Notes: generated from the sequence alone by a model not told the origin. 38,519 nucleotides of DNA from Methylobacteriaceae bacterium (GCA_019244955.1 JAFASC010000050.1:1-38519), one strand, 5' to 3'. Numbered from the stretch's first letter, positions 7,201 to 16,478 are shown. Made by a program: numbers and translations.

Positions 7201-7568
7201 TCCAGGCGCAGTTCGACCGCGCCGACAAGATGGCGCGGCATCCGCCAGGGCGCGATGGCGACGAGATCGCCGCGCAGGCTGCAGCGCATTGCCCATTCAT
7301 TCGCGCCGAGCCAATGACGCGCGGCCAGCGACATGCGCCTCTGTTTTGCCGGCGTGATCGCGATCAGCGCCTCTTCCAGTGTCGGGCGTGCCTTCACTTC
7401 GACAAAGGCGAGCGCGGTGCCGCGCCTGGCGATGATGTCGATCTCGCCGCCGCGCACGATGTAGGTACGACCGATGACCCGGTAGCCCCTCGCCCGCAAG
7501 AACAGGATTGCGAGCTGTTCGGCGCGCCGGCCGAAAAGACCGGCGCGAAGCCGCTTCTCCCGATTCAT
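7197..7568 (-). CDS. yraN: YraN family (UPF0102) predicted endonuclease-fold protein
   Basis: A 123-residue protein with the UPF0102 signature: GRRAEQLAILFLRARGYRV near the N-terminus, then RGGEIDIIARRG and AFVEVKAR, which correspond to the PD-(D/E)xK-like nuclease core (Asp in EIDII, Glu and Lys in EVK). The biological role of the family is not settled. The ATG overlaps the stop of rsmI by four bases, so the two are translated from one message. The pairing of rsmI, yraN and an LpoA-like lipoprotein gene is the same set of neighbours found in Escherichia coli, which strengthens all three calls. Confidence 0.9.
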   Translation of the reverse strand: MNREKRLRAGLFGRRAEQLAILFLRARGYRVIGRTYIVRGGEIDIIARRGTALAFVEVKARPTLEEALIAITPAKQRRMSLAARHWLGANEWAMRCSLRGDLVAIAPWRMPRHLVGAVELRLD

Positions 7569-8542
7569 TCTTTCTCGGTGTCGGTGTCGTTGTCGTCTGC
7601 GGCGGCGAGTGCGATCGCGCGCGCATAGACTTTTCGGCGCTTCTGCCCGCTTTCCGCCGCGACGACGGTTGCCGCATCCTTGACGCTCAGGGTGCGCATC
7701 GCCTGCTGCAATTTCGCATCGAGAGCCGCCTCGCCGATACTTGTGTCGACGCTCTCGGCGGGAGGGGCAACCAGAACCACGATCTCGCCTTTGGGAGGAC
7801 CTTCGTCGGCGAGCGCACCGGCAAGTTCCAACAAGGCCCCACGCCTCACCGTCTCGAAATGCTTGGTCAATTCGCGAGCGATTGCCCCCTGACGACCACC
7901 CAGGACAGCCGCGAGATCGGCAAGCATGTGGGCGAGCCGCCGCGGCGATTCGAAGAACACCAGCGTGCCGGGAATCGATGCGAGCTCCGCGATGCGAGCA
8001 CGGCGCGCGCCCTGCTTCTGCGGCAGGAAACCTTCGAAGAAGAAGCGGTCGCTGGGAAGCCCGGCGACGACCAGCGCGGCGAGGACAGCCGAGGCGCCAG
8101 GCACCGCCGTGACCGAGACACCCTGCGCCAGCGCTTCTGAAACCAGTTTGTAACCAGGGTCGGAGACGAGCGGCGTCCCCGCGTCGGAGACGAGCGCCAG
8201 CGCCGCCCCGCTTGCCAGTCTTGCCAGGAGGTGCGGCCGAACGACAGCGGCATTGTGCTCATGGTAGGCAACGAGGGGCGTCGAAATCCCGTAATGGGCG
8301 AGCAGGACCTTCGTGACGCGCGTGTCCTCTGCAATCACGGCATCGGCCGCGGCAAGCGTGCCGAGGGCGCGGAGCGAAATGTCGCGCAGATTGCCGATCG
8401 GCGTGGCGACAACGTGCAGGCCGGCCTCGATCGGTTCGGCTTCGGCCTTGAGGCCGAGGGCGACGAAGCTGCTGCCGGCGTGGCGCTGGCCCTGCCGCTC
8501 GTCGGCAATTCCAGCCCCGGGCCTTGTCTCCGTGCGCTTCAT
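7565..8542 (-). CDS. rsmI: 16S rRNA (cytidine(1402)-2'-O)-methyltransferase RsmI
   Basis: A 325-residue SAM-dependent methyltransferase of the tetrapyrrole-methylase fold. Typical stretches in order are GLHVVATPIGNLRDISLRAL (about residues 41-60), EDTRVTKVLLAHYGI, YHEHN, ALVSDAGTPLVSDPGYKLV, TAVPGASAVLAALVVAGLP and FFFEGFLPQK, then ELTKHFET and PPKGEIVVLV in the C-terminal part. With RsmH it modifies C1402 in the ribosomal decoding centre. An N-terminal extension of about 35 residues precedes the core, which is common in alphaproteobacteria. It is divergent from the LpoA-like gene, with a 140- to 150-base intergenic region, and is coupled to yraN. Confidence 0.95.
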   Translation of the reverse strand: MKRTETRPGAGIADERQGQRHAGSSFVALGLKAEAEPIEAGLHVVATPIGNLRDISLRALGTLAAADAVIAEDTRVTKVLLAHYGISTPLVAYHEHNAAVVRPHLLARLASGAALALVSDAGTPLVSDPGYKLVSEALAQGVSVTAVPGASAVLAALVVAGLPSDRFFFEGFLPQKQGARRARIAELASIPGTLVFFESPRRLAHMLADLAAVLGGRQGAIARELTKHFETVRRGALLELAGALADEGPPKGEIVVLVAPPAESVDTSIGEAALDAKLQQAMRTLSVKDAATVVAAESGQKRRKVYARAIALAAADDNDTDTEKE

Positions 8543-8694
8543 GCGTTCGTCAAAGAAGTTGCTTTGTTCGAAATACAGAACGGTAGGGGCTCTAGAAAGT
8601 AAAGCCCTATTTTGCCCGCAAAATTGCGCTGAGTGAAAGGTCCTTGCCCCGCCCTCCCGCGCGTCCTTATAGCGCCTAGGCCGTGGAGGTTCGT

Positions 8695-9933
8695 TTGTCA
8701 GCCCATCCCGCCCTCGGGCGCGGTCCCCTCAAGGTGTTTCTCGCGGTCGGTTGCGCGCTCGCCGTGGCCGCTTGTTCGATGGGCAGCGGAAGGCGGCTGT
8801 CCCAGCAGGAAAAGGATCAGTTCCTCGGCGCTCCGACGACTCCGGTCGAGAGCCAGCCTATCGGCGGCCCCGCGGCTTCCGGTGACCAAATCGGCAGTGG
8901 GCCAACCCGCATCGGCCTCATTGTCCCGCTTACACAGGGGTCGGCCCCAAGCCTCGTCGGCGCCTCACTTCGCAATGCCGCCGAACTAGCCGTCACGGAA
9001 GCCGGTGCGAACGACCTCACTCTCCTTGTCAAAGATGATCATTCGACCCCCGACGGAGCGCGCGCGGCCGCGCAGGCCGCCCTTGGTGAAGGCGCGGAAC
9101 TCTTGATCGGTCCACTCTTCGCTCCCGATGTGCGCGAAACCGGCCGCGCCGCGCGGGCGGCCGGTAAGCCCGTCATCGCCTTTTCGACCGACGCTTCGAC
9201 GGCGACGCGCGGTGTCTATCTGCTGTCGTTCCTGGTCGAGAGCTATGTCGACCGGATCATCGATTTCGCCGCCTCGAAGGGGAAGAGATCGGTTGCCGCG
9301 CTCGTTCCGCAGAACGATTACGGCAATGTCGCGCTCGCGGAATTCCAGCAGGTGACTGCCAAGCGCGGTATGCGCGTGATGACGATCGAGCGCTATCAAC
9401 CGTCCACTCTTGCCGCGTCCGTGCAGAAGATCGCCGCGCTCGGCGGGCAGATCGACACATTGTTCATCCCCGAACAGGCCGAAGCGATGGGTGCGGTTTC
9501 CCAACAGCTCATCGGCGCCGGAATCGACCCGGCGAAAGTGCAGCTTCTCGGAACGGGGCTGTGGAACGATGCCCGCGTGCTCAAGTTGCCCGCGCTGCAA
9601 GGCGCCTGGTTCGCCGCGCCGGAAAATGGCGGCTTCAATCAATTTGCCGAACGCTATCGTGCGAAATTTGGCGGCGATCCGACGCGCATCGCGACGCTGG
9701 CTTATGACGCCACGATGCTCGCGGCCGCTTTGGCGCGCAGCCAGGGCCCGCAGCGCTATTCAGATAGCGTGCTCACGAATCCGTCCGGTTTCAACGGCGC
9801 CGACGGAGTCTTCCGCTTCCGCCCGGACGGGCAAAACGAGCGCGGGCTATCCGTGCTGCAAATCAACAACGGTACCACGACCGTTGTTTCACCCGCACCG
9901 CGATCCTTCGCCGGCGCACCCGACGGAACCTAG
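8695..9933 (+). CDS. LpoA-like lipoprotein with periplasmic binding-protein fold (penicillin-binding protein activator)
   Basis: A 412-residue lipoprotein (lipobox LAVAAC) followed by a Leu/Ile/Val-binding-protein-like domain from about residue 70, beginning RIGLIVPLTQG and including LLIGPLFAPDVRE and VIAFSTDAS. This resembles the C-terminal domain of LpoA, the outer-membrane activator of PBP1A in gammaproteobacteria. The N-terminal TPR part of LpoA is missing, as is usual in alphaproteobacterial homologues. I place the start at TTG 8695 because GGAGG lies five bases before it. A GTG at 8683 in the same frame would add four residues but has no SD, and a TATAGC box sits only about ten bases upstream of it. 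The conserved divergent arrangement with rsmI supports a cell-envelope role over transport. Confidence 0.8.
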   Translation: MSAHPALGRGPLKVFLAVGCALAVAACSMGSGRRLSQQEKDQFLGAPTTPVESQPIGGPAASGDQIGSGPTRIGLIVPLTQGSAPSLVGASLRNAAELAVTEAGANDLTLLVKDDHSTPDGARAAAQAALGEGAELLIGPLFAPDVRETGRAARAAGKPVIAFSTDASTATRGVYLLSFLVESYVDRIIDFAASKGKRSVAALVPQNDYGNVALAEFQQVTAKRGMRVMTIERYQPSTLAASVQKIAALGGQIDTLFIPEQAEAMGAVSQQLIGAGIDPAKVQLLGTGLWNDARVLKLPALQGAWFAAPENGGFNQFAERYRAKFGGDPTRIATLAYDATMLAAALARSQGPQRYSDSVLTNPSGFNGADGVFRFRPDGQNERGLSVLQINNGTTTVVSPAPRSFAGAPDGT

Positions 9934-9959
9934 AAACGACCACGCCCTGGAGAAAACGA

Positions 9960-10184
9960 ATGCGTAAACTAATCCTGCTCGGTGGCTTTGCGCTGCTTGT
10001 GACGCCCGCCTTTGCTCAATTCGAAGGCGGCGTGAACGGCCTCGGCGACGCGCGACAAATCAACATGCCGACCTCGCAAATCTGGGGCGGAGGAGAGCCG
10101 GCGGCTCCAGCGGCCGCCGAGGAAGACGAAGCGCCGGCGCCCGTCGCTCCGGTAAAGACCAAGAAGAAGACCGCGCGCCACTAG
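9960..10184 (+). CDS. small secreted protein of unknown function
   Basis: A 74-residue protein with a clear signal peptide (MRKLILLGGFALLVTPAFA, cleavage probably before QFEGG). The mature part is about 55 residues: a Gly/Asn-rich start (GGVNGLGDARQ), the stretch NMPTSQIWGGG, an Ala/Pro/Glu-rich region and a basic tail of repeated lysines (VKTKKKTARH). A strong SD (GGAGAAAACGA) precedes the ATG. It follows the LpoA-like gene by 26 bases and is probably in the same operon. I do not recognise a family. The acidic-then-basic low-complexity C-terminus would suit an interaction with anionic envelope polymers, but that is speculation. Confidence 0.7.
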   Translation: MRKLILLGGFALLVTPAFAQFEGGVNGLGDARQINMPTSQIWGGGEPAAPAAAEEDEAPAPVAPVKTKKKTARH

Positions 10185-10202
10185 TCTAAGCTTTAGGTCT
10201 AT

Positions 10203-10230
10203 GCGCGCGATTCAGATGTGGATCGCGCGC
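10203..10230. terminator. perfect inverted repeat at the convergent gene end (possible bidirectional terminator)
   Basis: GCGCGCGAT (10203-10211) and ATCGCGCGC (10222-10230) form a 9-bp stem with a 10-base loop that includes the lpdA stop codon. It lies where the plus-strand secreted-protein gene and the long minus-strand TCA operon converge. No run of T follows on either strand, so intrinsic termination would be weak. It may instead protect the 3' end of the operon message. Confidence 0.35.
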
Positions 10231-11624
10231 TTCTCCACCGCCATCGCGGCTTCCTTCACCGCTTCCGACATCGTCGGATGCGCGTGACAGGTGCGTGCCA
10301 AATCTTCCGATGAGCCGCCGAATTCCATGAGCACGGTCGCCTCGGCAATGAGTTCCCCCGCGCCGAAACCTACAATGTGCACGCCGAGCACGCGATCGGT
10401 TTCGGCATCGGCAAGCACTTTCACAAAGCCTTCCGTATGGCGCATCGAGCGCGCGCGGCCGTTTGCCGTGAACGGGAACTTGCCGACAGCGTAGCGCGTC
10501 CCGCGCTCTTTCAGCTCCTCTTCCGTCGCGCCGACGGCGGCGATCTCGGGCATTGTATAGACAACGCCCGGGATGGCTTCGTAATTCACATGCCCGGCTT
10601 GCCCGGCGATGATTTCGGCAACGGCAATGCCCTCGTCTTCGGCCTTGTGTGCGAGCATCGGACCGCGCACCACGTCGCCGATGGCGTAAATGCCGGGGAC
10701 ACTGGTCGCAAAATGCGCGTCGATGGGCACACGGCCGCGATCGAGCGCGATCCCGAGTTCCTCTAGTCCCAATCCTTTTGTGTAGGGCACGCGTCCCGTT
10801 GCGATCAGCACCTTCTCGGCATCGATCGTCCGCGGATCACCGCCGGCGACCGGCTCGAACGTGACGCTCGCGCTTTTGCCTTTCTTCGCCACGCCGGTGA
10901 CCTTGCTCGACAGGTGGAACTTGAACCCCTGCTTCTCCAGAATCCGCTGAAAGTGCTTGCAGACCTCTAGGTCCATGCCGGGCAGGATGCGATCGAGAAA
11001 TTCGATCACGATCACCTCGGCTCCGAGCCGCCGCCAGACCGACCCGAGCTCGAGGCCGATGATGCCGGCGCCGACGACGATGAGACTCTTGGGCACGGAC
11101 TCGAACTTGAGCGCCCCTGTTGAGGAGACGATCGTCTTCTCGTCGATCTCGATTTCCTTGCCGTTCGTGTCGTGGAGTCGGGCAACGTCCGAGCCGGTGG
11201 CGATGACGATATTCTTCGTCTCAAGCGTCTGCTTGTTGCCATCCTCAGATGCGACCTCGACTTTTCCTGGTGCTGCGATACGTCCGGTGCCAATGAAGGC
11301 GTCGATCTTGTTTTTCTTGAACAGAAACGCGACGCCGTTGACATTGGCCGCGACGGTGTCGGCCTTATGTTTCATCATCGCCGGCAAGTCGAGCTTCGGC
11401 GCGCCGGTGACGACGCCAAGCGGAGCGAAATTGTGCCCCGCTTCGTCAAATATGTCGGACGCATAGAGCAGCGCTTTTGACGGAATGCAGCCGATATTGA
11501 GGCAGGTGCCGCCGTACGTCTTCCACTTCTCGACGACCGCCACGCGCATCCCAAGCTGCGCAGCGCGGATCGCACAGACGTAGCCGCCCGGGCCGGTGCC
11601 GATGACGATGAGATCGTAAGCCAT
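10212..11624 (-). CDS. lpdA: dihydrolipoyl dehydrogenase (E3)
   Basis: A 470-residue FAD-dependent disulfide oxidoreductase. The N-terminal FAD site reads MAYDLIVIGTGPGGYVCAIR, and the redox-active pair is in GGTCLNIGCIPSKALL. The NAD-binding motif VVGAGIIGLELGSVWRRLG, the second FAD motif IYAIGDVVRGPMLAHKAEDEG and the catalytic His-Glu region (CHAHPTMSEAVKEAA) are all in place. It reoxidises the lipoyl groups of the 2-oxoglutarate dehydrogenase complex encoded upstream, and possibly of other 2-oxoacid dehydrogenases. I choose the ATG at 11624 because the fold starts there; the frame stays open to an ATG at 11654. It is the last gene of the TCA operon, 94 bases after the MAPEG gene. Confidence 0.96.
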   Translation of the reverse strand: MAYDLIVIGTGPGGYVCAIRAAQLGMRVAVVEKWKTYGGTCLNIGCIPSKALLYASDIFDEAGHNFAPLGVVTGAPKLDLPAMMKHKADTVAANVNGVAFLFKKNKIDAFIGTGRIAAPGKVEVASEDGNKQTLETKNIVIATGSDVARLHDTNGKEIEIDEKTIVSSTGALKFESVPKSLIVVGAGIIGLELGSVWRRLGAEVIVIEFLDRILPGMDLEVCKHFQRILEKQGFKFHLSSKVTGVAKKGKSASVTFEPVAGGDPRTIDAEKVLIATGRVPYTKGLGLEELGIALDRGRVPIDAHFATSVPGIYAIGDVVRGPMLAHKAEDEGIAVAEIIAGQAGHVNYEAIPGVVYTMPEIAAVGATEEELKERGTRYAVGKFPFTANGRARSMRHTEGFVKVLADAETDRVLGVHIVGFGAGELIAEATVLMEFGGSSEDLARTCHAHPTMSEAVKEAAMAVEKRAIHI

Positions 11625-11718
11625 CACTGTCCAGATTCGATGCGGCGCCCTCACATTGTGCGGAGCAATCGCGAGCGTCTAAATAGTCACGGAATGGAGC
11701 GGTTACAAACGGGAATGC

Positions 11719-12111
11719 TCAGCCGAGCAGCCGCACGAGCATCATGATCAATCCGACGATCGAGATGGCCCACAACAGCGTGCGCACGACGGAAATCCCG
11801 GCGGCATAGACGATCAGGTGAAGCACGCGCGCGGCGAGATAGATTTCGGCGCCGATTTCGCCGATGCCGCCGGTCTTGCGGGCAACGACAAGCCCCAGCG
11901 CAAGCGCCACGAAAGCCGGATAGGTTTCCAGGAAATTGCCGAGCGCCCGGCGAATGCGCCTTGCATAAAGGCTGCGAGGCTCCCGCCCCTCATCGCGCGG
12001 CGACATCGCATAGGGAAGGCCGAGCTCGCCTGAGGAAGTCGCCGCCTGCAGCACTATGTGCAGGAGGAGGAGCACGACGCTCCATCCGAGAAGTTTGAGC
12101 TCCAGCGGCAT
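11719..12111 (-). CDS. MAPEG family membrane protein
   Basis: A 130-residue protein with four predicted membrane segments (about residues 5-22, 57-75, 80-100 and 105-128). It carries the MAPEG family stretch RAxxNFxETYPxFVALAL (here RRALGNFLETYPAFVALAL), which lies at the glutathione and lipid site in characterised members. Bacterial MAPEG proteins have mostly unknown substrates; glutathione-dependent detoxification is possible. Of three successive start codons (GTG 12117, ATG 12114, ATG 12111), the last has the best spacing from AAGGGG. It lies 18 to 24 bases after sucB and before lpdA, so it is transcribed with TCA genes although the family has no known TCA role. Confidence 0.85.
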   Translation of the reverse strand: MPLELKLLGWSVVLLLLHIVLQAATSSGELGLPYAMSPRDEGREPRSLYARRIRRALGNFLETYPAFVALALGLVVARKTGGIGEIGAEIYLAARVLHLIVYAAGISVVRTLLWAISIVGLIMMLVRLLG

Positions 12112-12135
12112 CATCACCCCTTCAACTGCTTCGGA

Positions 12136-13416
12136 CTACAGATCGAGCACGAGCCGGGCCGGGTCTTCCAGAGCCTCCTTCACGCGCACAAGGAAGGTGA
12201 CCGCTTCCTTGCCGTCGACGATGCGGTGATCATAGGAGAGCGCGAGGTACATCATCGGCCGGATTTCGATCTTCCCGCCGATAACCACCGGCCGCTCCTG
12301 GATTTTATGCATGCCCAGGATGCCCGATTGCGGGGCGTTGAGGATCGGCGTGGACATGAGCGAGCCATAGACGCCGCCGTTCGAAATCGTGAACGTACCG
12401 TCCTGCATCTCCTCGATTTTCAGCTGTCCATCGCGCGCGCGTCTGCCGAAATCGGCAATCGCTTTCTCGACCTCTGCGATGGATTTGCGGTCAGCATCGC
12501 GGATCACGGGCACGACCAGACCTTTATCGGTGCCGACCGCAACGCCAATGTGACAGAAATTCTTGTAGACGATGTCGCTGCCGTCGATCTCGGCATTGAC
12601 GTTCGGGACTTCCTTGAGCGCCTGGGTGCAAGCTTTAACGAAGAAGCCCATGAACCCGAGCTTCACCCCGTGCTTCTTCTCGAACAAGTCCTTGTAGTGG
12701 CTGCGCAGCCCCATGACGCCGCTCATATCGACCTCGTTGAAGGTCGTCAGCATCGCCGCATTGGTCTGCGCCTCTTTTAGACGACGAGCGATCGTCTGAC
12801 GCAGCTTGGTCATCCGCACGCGCTCTTCGCGCGGTGCATCGTCGGGCGCCGATGGCGCGCGCGTCTGCGTCGGTGCAGGCTCGCGGGTCGGGGCGGGCGG
12901 GGCCGCCGGCGTGAATGCGAGCACGTCGCCTTTCAAGACTTGGCCGCGCTTTCCGGTACCGGCAATCTCGCCCGTATCGATGCCGCGTTCGGCTGCGATT
13001 TTGGCAGCCGACGGCGCAGGTGGCATTTGCGTCGGCGCTGCCTGAGCTTGCGAACCGCCATTCGTTGCAGCCGCCGCCGCGCGCGATTCGGCCGGAGCCT
13101 GGGTCGGCGCATTTGCAGGTGCCGTTGCGGTGGCCTTTACTTTCGCCTCGCTCCTGGCAGGGGACGCAGCAGCGTCAGCGCCGTCACTTATCTGCCCAAG
13201 CAGCGCCCCTGGAGTGACCGTCTCACCATCTTTGGCGGTGATCTCCGCGAGCACGCCCGCCGCAGGCGCGTTTACCTCGAGCGTCACCTTGTCGGTCTCA
13301 AGCTCGACCAGCGGCTCGTCGGCTTTCACCGCGTCGCCGGCCTTCTTGAACCATTTGCCGATGGTCGCTTCGCTGACCGACTCACCGAGCGTGGGTACGC
13401 GGATTTCTGTCGCCAT
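12136..13416 (-). CDS. sucB: 2-oxoglutarate dehydrogenase E2, dihydrolipoyllysine-residue succinyltransferase
   Basis: A 426-residue E2 subunit. A lipoyl domain occupies residues 1-75, with the lipoylated Lys43 in ETDKVTLEV. An Ala/Pro/Thr-rich linker, a peripheral-subunit binding domain (about 131-167, [11 protein letters not shown]...[12 protein letters not shown]), a second linker, and the catalytic domain from about 195 follow. The catalytic HxxxDG motif is in [15 protein letters not shown], and the substrate region reads [18 protein letters not shown]. The start [14 protein letters not shown] matches succinyltransferases and distinguishes it from pyruvate E2 proteins. It is 53 bases downstream of sucA and forms the core of the 2-oxoglutarate dehydrogenase complex. 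Confidence 0.96.
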   Translation of the reverse strand: MATEIRVPTLGESVSEATIGKWFKKAGDAVKADEPLVELETDKVTLEVNAPAAGVLAEITAKDGETVTPGALLGQISDGADAAASPARSEAKVKATATAPANAPTQAPAESRAAAAATNGGSQAQAAPTQMPPAPSAAKIAAERGIDTGEIAGTGKRGQVLKGDVLAFTPAAPPAPTREPAPTQTRAPSAPDDAPREERVRMTKLRQTIARRLKEAQTNAAMLTTFNEVDMSGVMGLRSHYKDLFEKKHGVKLGFMGFFVKACTQALKEVPNVNAEIDGSDIVYKNFCHIGVAVGTDKGLVVPVIRDADRKSIAEVEKAIADFGRRARDGQLKIEEMQDGTFTISNGGVYGSLMSTPILNAPQSGILGMHKIQERPVVIGGKIEIRPMMYLALSYDHRIVDGKEAVTFLVRVKEALEDPARLVLDL

Positions 13417-13469
13417 CGTCCGTCACTTCGCCGCGACTGCGGGCACGAGAGGGAACGACTCGCGCGGCC

Positions 13470-16400
13470 TCACGCCGCGTAAGCCTCGTCAAGGAATGCC
13501 TTCAATTGCGCAAGATGCTTCGACATCACGCCGGTCGCCGTCGCAGCTGACGCCGCGCGTCCGACATAGCGCGGGCGCTGTCCTTTCCGCCCAAGCTGGT
13601 TCAACACCCATTCGAGGTACGTCTCGACGAAAGACCAGGCACCCATGTTCTTCGGCTCTTCCTGGCACCAGACGATCTCGGCATTCTTGAACCGCGACAA
13701 CTCGGTCACGAGTGCCTTCAGCGGGAAAGGATAGAGCTGCTCGACGCGCATCAGGTAGACGTCGTCAATCTCTCGCTTCTCACGCTCCTCATAGAGATCG
13801 TAATAAACCTTCCCCGAGCAGAGCACGACACGCCTGATCTTCTCGTTGTCTGCGAGGCGAATCTTATCGCTCTTCAAATATTCCGCATCGTCCCACAAGA
13901 CACGATGAAACGAGGTGCCGATCGCCATCTCTTCGAGACGCGAGACCGCGCGCTTGTGGCGCAGCAGCGATTTCGGAGTCATCAGGATGAGCGGTTTGCG
14001 GATATCGCGTTTCAATTGACGCCGGAGGATGTGGAAATAGTTCGCCGGGGTCGTGCAGTTGGCAACCTGCATATTGTCTTCTGCGCACATTTGCAGATAG
14101 CGCTCGAGCCGAGCCGATGAATGTTCGGGCCCCTGCCCCTCATACCCGTGCGGCAACAGGCACACGAGTCCCGACATGCGCAGCCACTTGCGTTCACTTG
14201 ATGAGATGAACTGGTCGAACACGACCTGTGCGCCATTGGCGAAATCGCCGAACTGGGCTTCCCAAAGCGTCAGCGCGTTCGGCTCGGCCAGGGAATAGCC
14301 GTATTCAAAGCCGAGCACGGCCTCTTCCGAGAGCATCGAGTTGATGACTTCGAAGCGACCCTGTCCGTCGCGGATGTTGTTCAGCGGCACATATCGTGCC
14401 TCGGTCTCCTGATCGATCAGCACGGAATGGCGCTGCGAGAACGTCCCCCGCTCACTGTCTTGGCCGGACAGGCGCACGCGGTGGCCTTCATCGACCAGCG
14501 AGCCGAAGGCAAGTGATTCCCCCAAAGCCCAATCGATACCCTCGCCGCTCTCCACCGCCTTGCGTCGATTCTCGAGAAAGCGGCGGATCGTCTTGTGCAG
14601 GTTGAAGTCATTCGGGACCTCGTTCAGACGCAGCCCGATTTCCTTCAGTCTGTCGAAATCCACCCCGGTCTGGCCCCGGCGTGCCTCTTCGCTTTCGTTG
14701 GCGGGCCGCAACCCGGCCCAACGGCCATCGAGCCAATCGGCTTTGTTCGGCTTGTAGGATTGTCCGGCTTCGTACTCTTCTTCGAGGTGCTTGCGCCAAT
14801 CGGCGACCACCTGCTTCACTTCTGAGTCGGTGAAAAGGCCTTCCTCAACGAGCTTCTTCGAATATATCTCGAAGGTGGTGGGATGTGCACGCACCTTCTT
14901 GTACATGAGCGGTTGCGTGAAGCTCGGCTCATCGCCCTCGTTATGACCGAAGCGGCGATAGCACCACATATCGACGACGACAGGCCTCTGAAACTTCTGC
15001 CGAAACTCCGTCGCGACCTTAGCGCAGAAGACGACCGCTTCGGGATCATCCCCATTGACGTGAAAGATGGGCGCCTCGACCATCTTCGCGACGTCGGAAG
15101 GGTACGGGGAAGAGCGCGAGTAGCGCGGATACGTGGTAAAGCCGATCTGATTGTTGATGATGAAATGCACCGAGCCGCCGGTACGGTGACCCTTTAGCCC
15201 AGATAGGCCAAAACATTCGGCGACGACGCCCTGGCCGGCAAAGGCCGCATCGCCATGGATGAGCAGCGGCAGGACGATTCCGCGTTCCTCGGTGTTGCAG
15301 CCATATTGGTCCTGCTTGGCGCGTACTTTCCCCAGCACCACGGGATCGACGATCTCGAGATGGGAGGGATTTGCGGTCAGCGACAGATGCACTTTGTTGC
15401 TATCGAACTCGCGATCGGAAGAGGCGCCGAGGTGATACTTCACGTCGCCTGAGCCTTCGACCGCCTCAGGTACGAACGAGCCGCCTTTGAACTCGTGGAA
15501 GAGTGCGCGGTGCGGCTTGCCCATGACTTGGGACAGCACGTTTAGGCGCCCGCGATGCGCCATGCCGAGCACGATTTCCTTCGTGCCGAGTGCGCCGCTG
15601 CGTTTAATGATCTGCTCAAGCGCCGGGACCATAGCTTCCGCGCCGTCAAGCCCGAACCGCTTCGTACCGGTGTAACGCACGTCGAGAAATTTCTCGAACC
15701 CTTCGGCCTCGGCGAGCTTCGTCAGAATGGCGCGCTTGCCCTCGCGCGTGAAGGCGATCTCCTTATCGGGCCCTTCGATGCGCTGCTGGATCCAGGCCTT
15801 CGCGGCGGGATCCGAGATATGCATGAATTCGAAGCCGATCGTCGAACAATACGTCCGGCGCAGTAGCGCCAGCATTTCGTGGATCGTCGCGAATTCTAGA
15901 CCGAGCACGTGATCGATGAAAATTTTGCGGTCCCAGTCGCTCTCTTCAAAGCCGTAGCTGGAAGGATGCAACTCCACGTGATCGGGACGCGGCTCGAGCC
16001 CAAGCGGGTCAAGATTGGCGTGCAGATGACCGCGCATGCGGTAAGCTCGGATCATCATCAGCGCGCGCACGCTATCGCGGGTCGCGCGCTGTACATCCTC
16101 GTGTGAGACCGGAGTGCCCCTGGCCTCCGCTTGGCCCTTAATCTTGTCGCCGAGCGTAGTCTCGAGATTTGCCCAATTCCCATCGAGCGCGGAGACAAGT
16201 TCGCCGTTCGCCTCAATCGGCCAGTTCGGCTTCGCCCAGGAGGGACCGCGCGCGTTTTTCTCAACGTCGGCGGCTGAATCGTTCAGGCGAGCGAAGAAGT
16301 CCTGCCATTCCGGATCGACAGAGTGCCGATCGTGCTCGTAGGCCGCGTGCAGCTGTTCGACATACGCACCATTGCCACCGTAGAGAAACGATGTGTTCGC

Positions 16401-16478
16401 GAATGCGGTATTCGTGCTGGAGGAACCCGCAGCGGGACCACCGCCGCCGTTATTACCGTTGGCTTCTCGCCGAGCCAT
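13470..16478 (-). CDS. sucA: 2-oxoglutarate dehydrogenase E1 component
   Basis: A 1002-residue thiamine-diphosphate enzyme that decarboxylates 2-oxoglutarate and succinylates the E2 lipoyl group. An N-terminal E2-binding region (SFLYGGNGAYVEQLHAAYE) is followed by the TPP site (HGDAAFAGQGVVAE and INNQIGFTT) and the transketolase-like C-terminal half, with FGDFANGAQVVFDQFISS and LPHGYEGQGPEHSSARLER. GGAGG lies eight bases before the ATG at 16478. Two upstream in-frame starts (GTG 16502, ATG 16484) overlap or abut that SD, so 16478 is preferred. The N-terminal Gly/Asn-rich stretch is low complexity. A 195-base gap separates it from sucD, longer than any other in the operon, and could hold a secondary promoter. 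Confidence 0.96.
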   Translation of the reverse strand: MARREANGNNGGGGPAAGSSSTNTAFANTSFLYGGNGAYVEQLHAAYEHDRHSVDPEWQDFFARLNDSAADVEKNARGPSWAKPNWPIEANGELVSALDGNWANLETTLGDKIKGQAEARGTPVSHEDVQRATRDSVRALMMIRAYRMRGHLHANLDPLGLEPRPDHVELHPSSYGFEESDWDRKIFIDHVLGLEFATIHEMLALLRRTYCSTIGFEFMHISDPAAKAWIQQRIEGPDKEIAFTREGKRAILTKLAEAEGFEKFLDVRYTGTKRFGLDGAEAMVPALEQIIKRSGALGTKEIVLGMAHRGRLNVLSQVMGKPHRALFHEFKGGSFVPEAVEGSGDVKYHLGASSDREFDSNKVHLSLTANPSHLEIVDPVVLGKVRAKQDQYGCNTEERGIVLPLLIHGDAAFAGQGVVAECFGLSGLKGHRTGGSVHFIINNQIGFTTYPRYSRSSPYPSDVAKMVEAPIFHVNGDDPEAVVFCAKVATEFRQKFQRPVVVDMWCYRRFGHNEGDEPSFTQPLMYKKVRAHPTTFEIYSKKLVEEGLFTDSEVKQVVADWRKHLEEEYEAGQSYKPNKADWLDGRWAGLRPANESEEARRGQTGVDFDRLKEIGLRLNEVPNDFNLHKTIRRFLENRRKAVESGEGIDWALGESLAFGSLVDEGHRVRLSGQDSERGTFSQRHSVLIDQETEARYVPLNNIRDGQGRFEVINSMLSEEAVLGFEYGYSLAEPNALTLWEAQFGDFANGAQVVFDQFISSSERKWLRMSGLVCLLPHGYEGQGPEHSSARLERYLQMCAEDNMQVANCTTPANYFHILRRQLKRDIRKPLILMTPKSLLRHKRAVSRLEEMAIGTSFHRVLWDDAEYLKSDKIRLADNEKIRRVVLCSGKVYYDLYEEREKREIDDVYLMRVEQLYPFPLKALVTELSRFKNAEIVWCQEEPKNMGAWSFVETYLEWVLNQLGRKGQRPRYVGRAASAATATGVMSKHLAQLKAFLDEAYAA

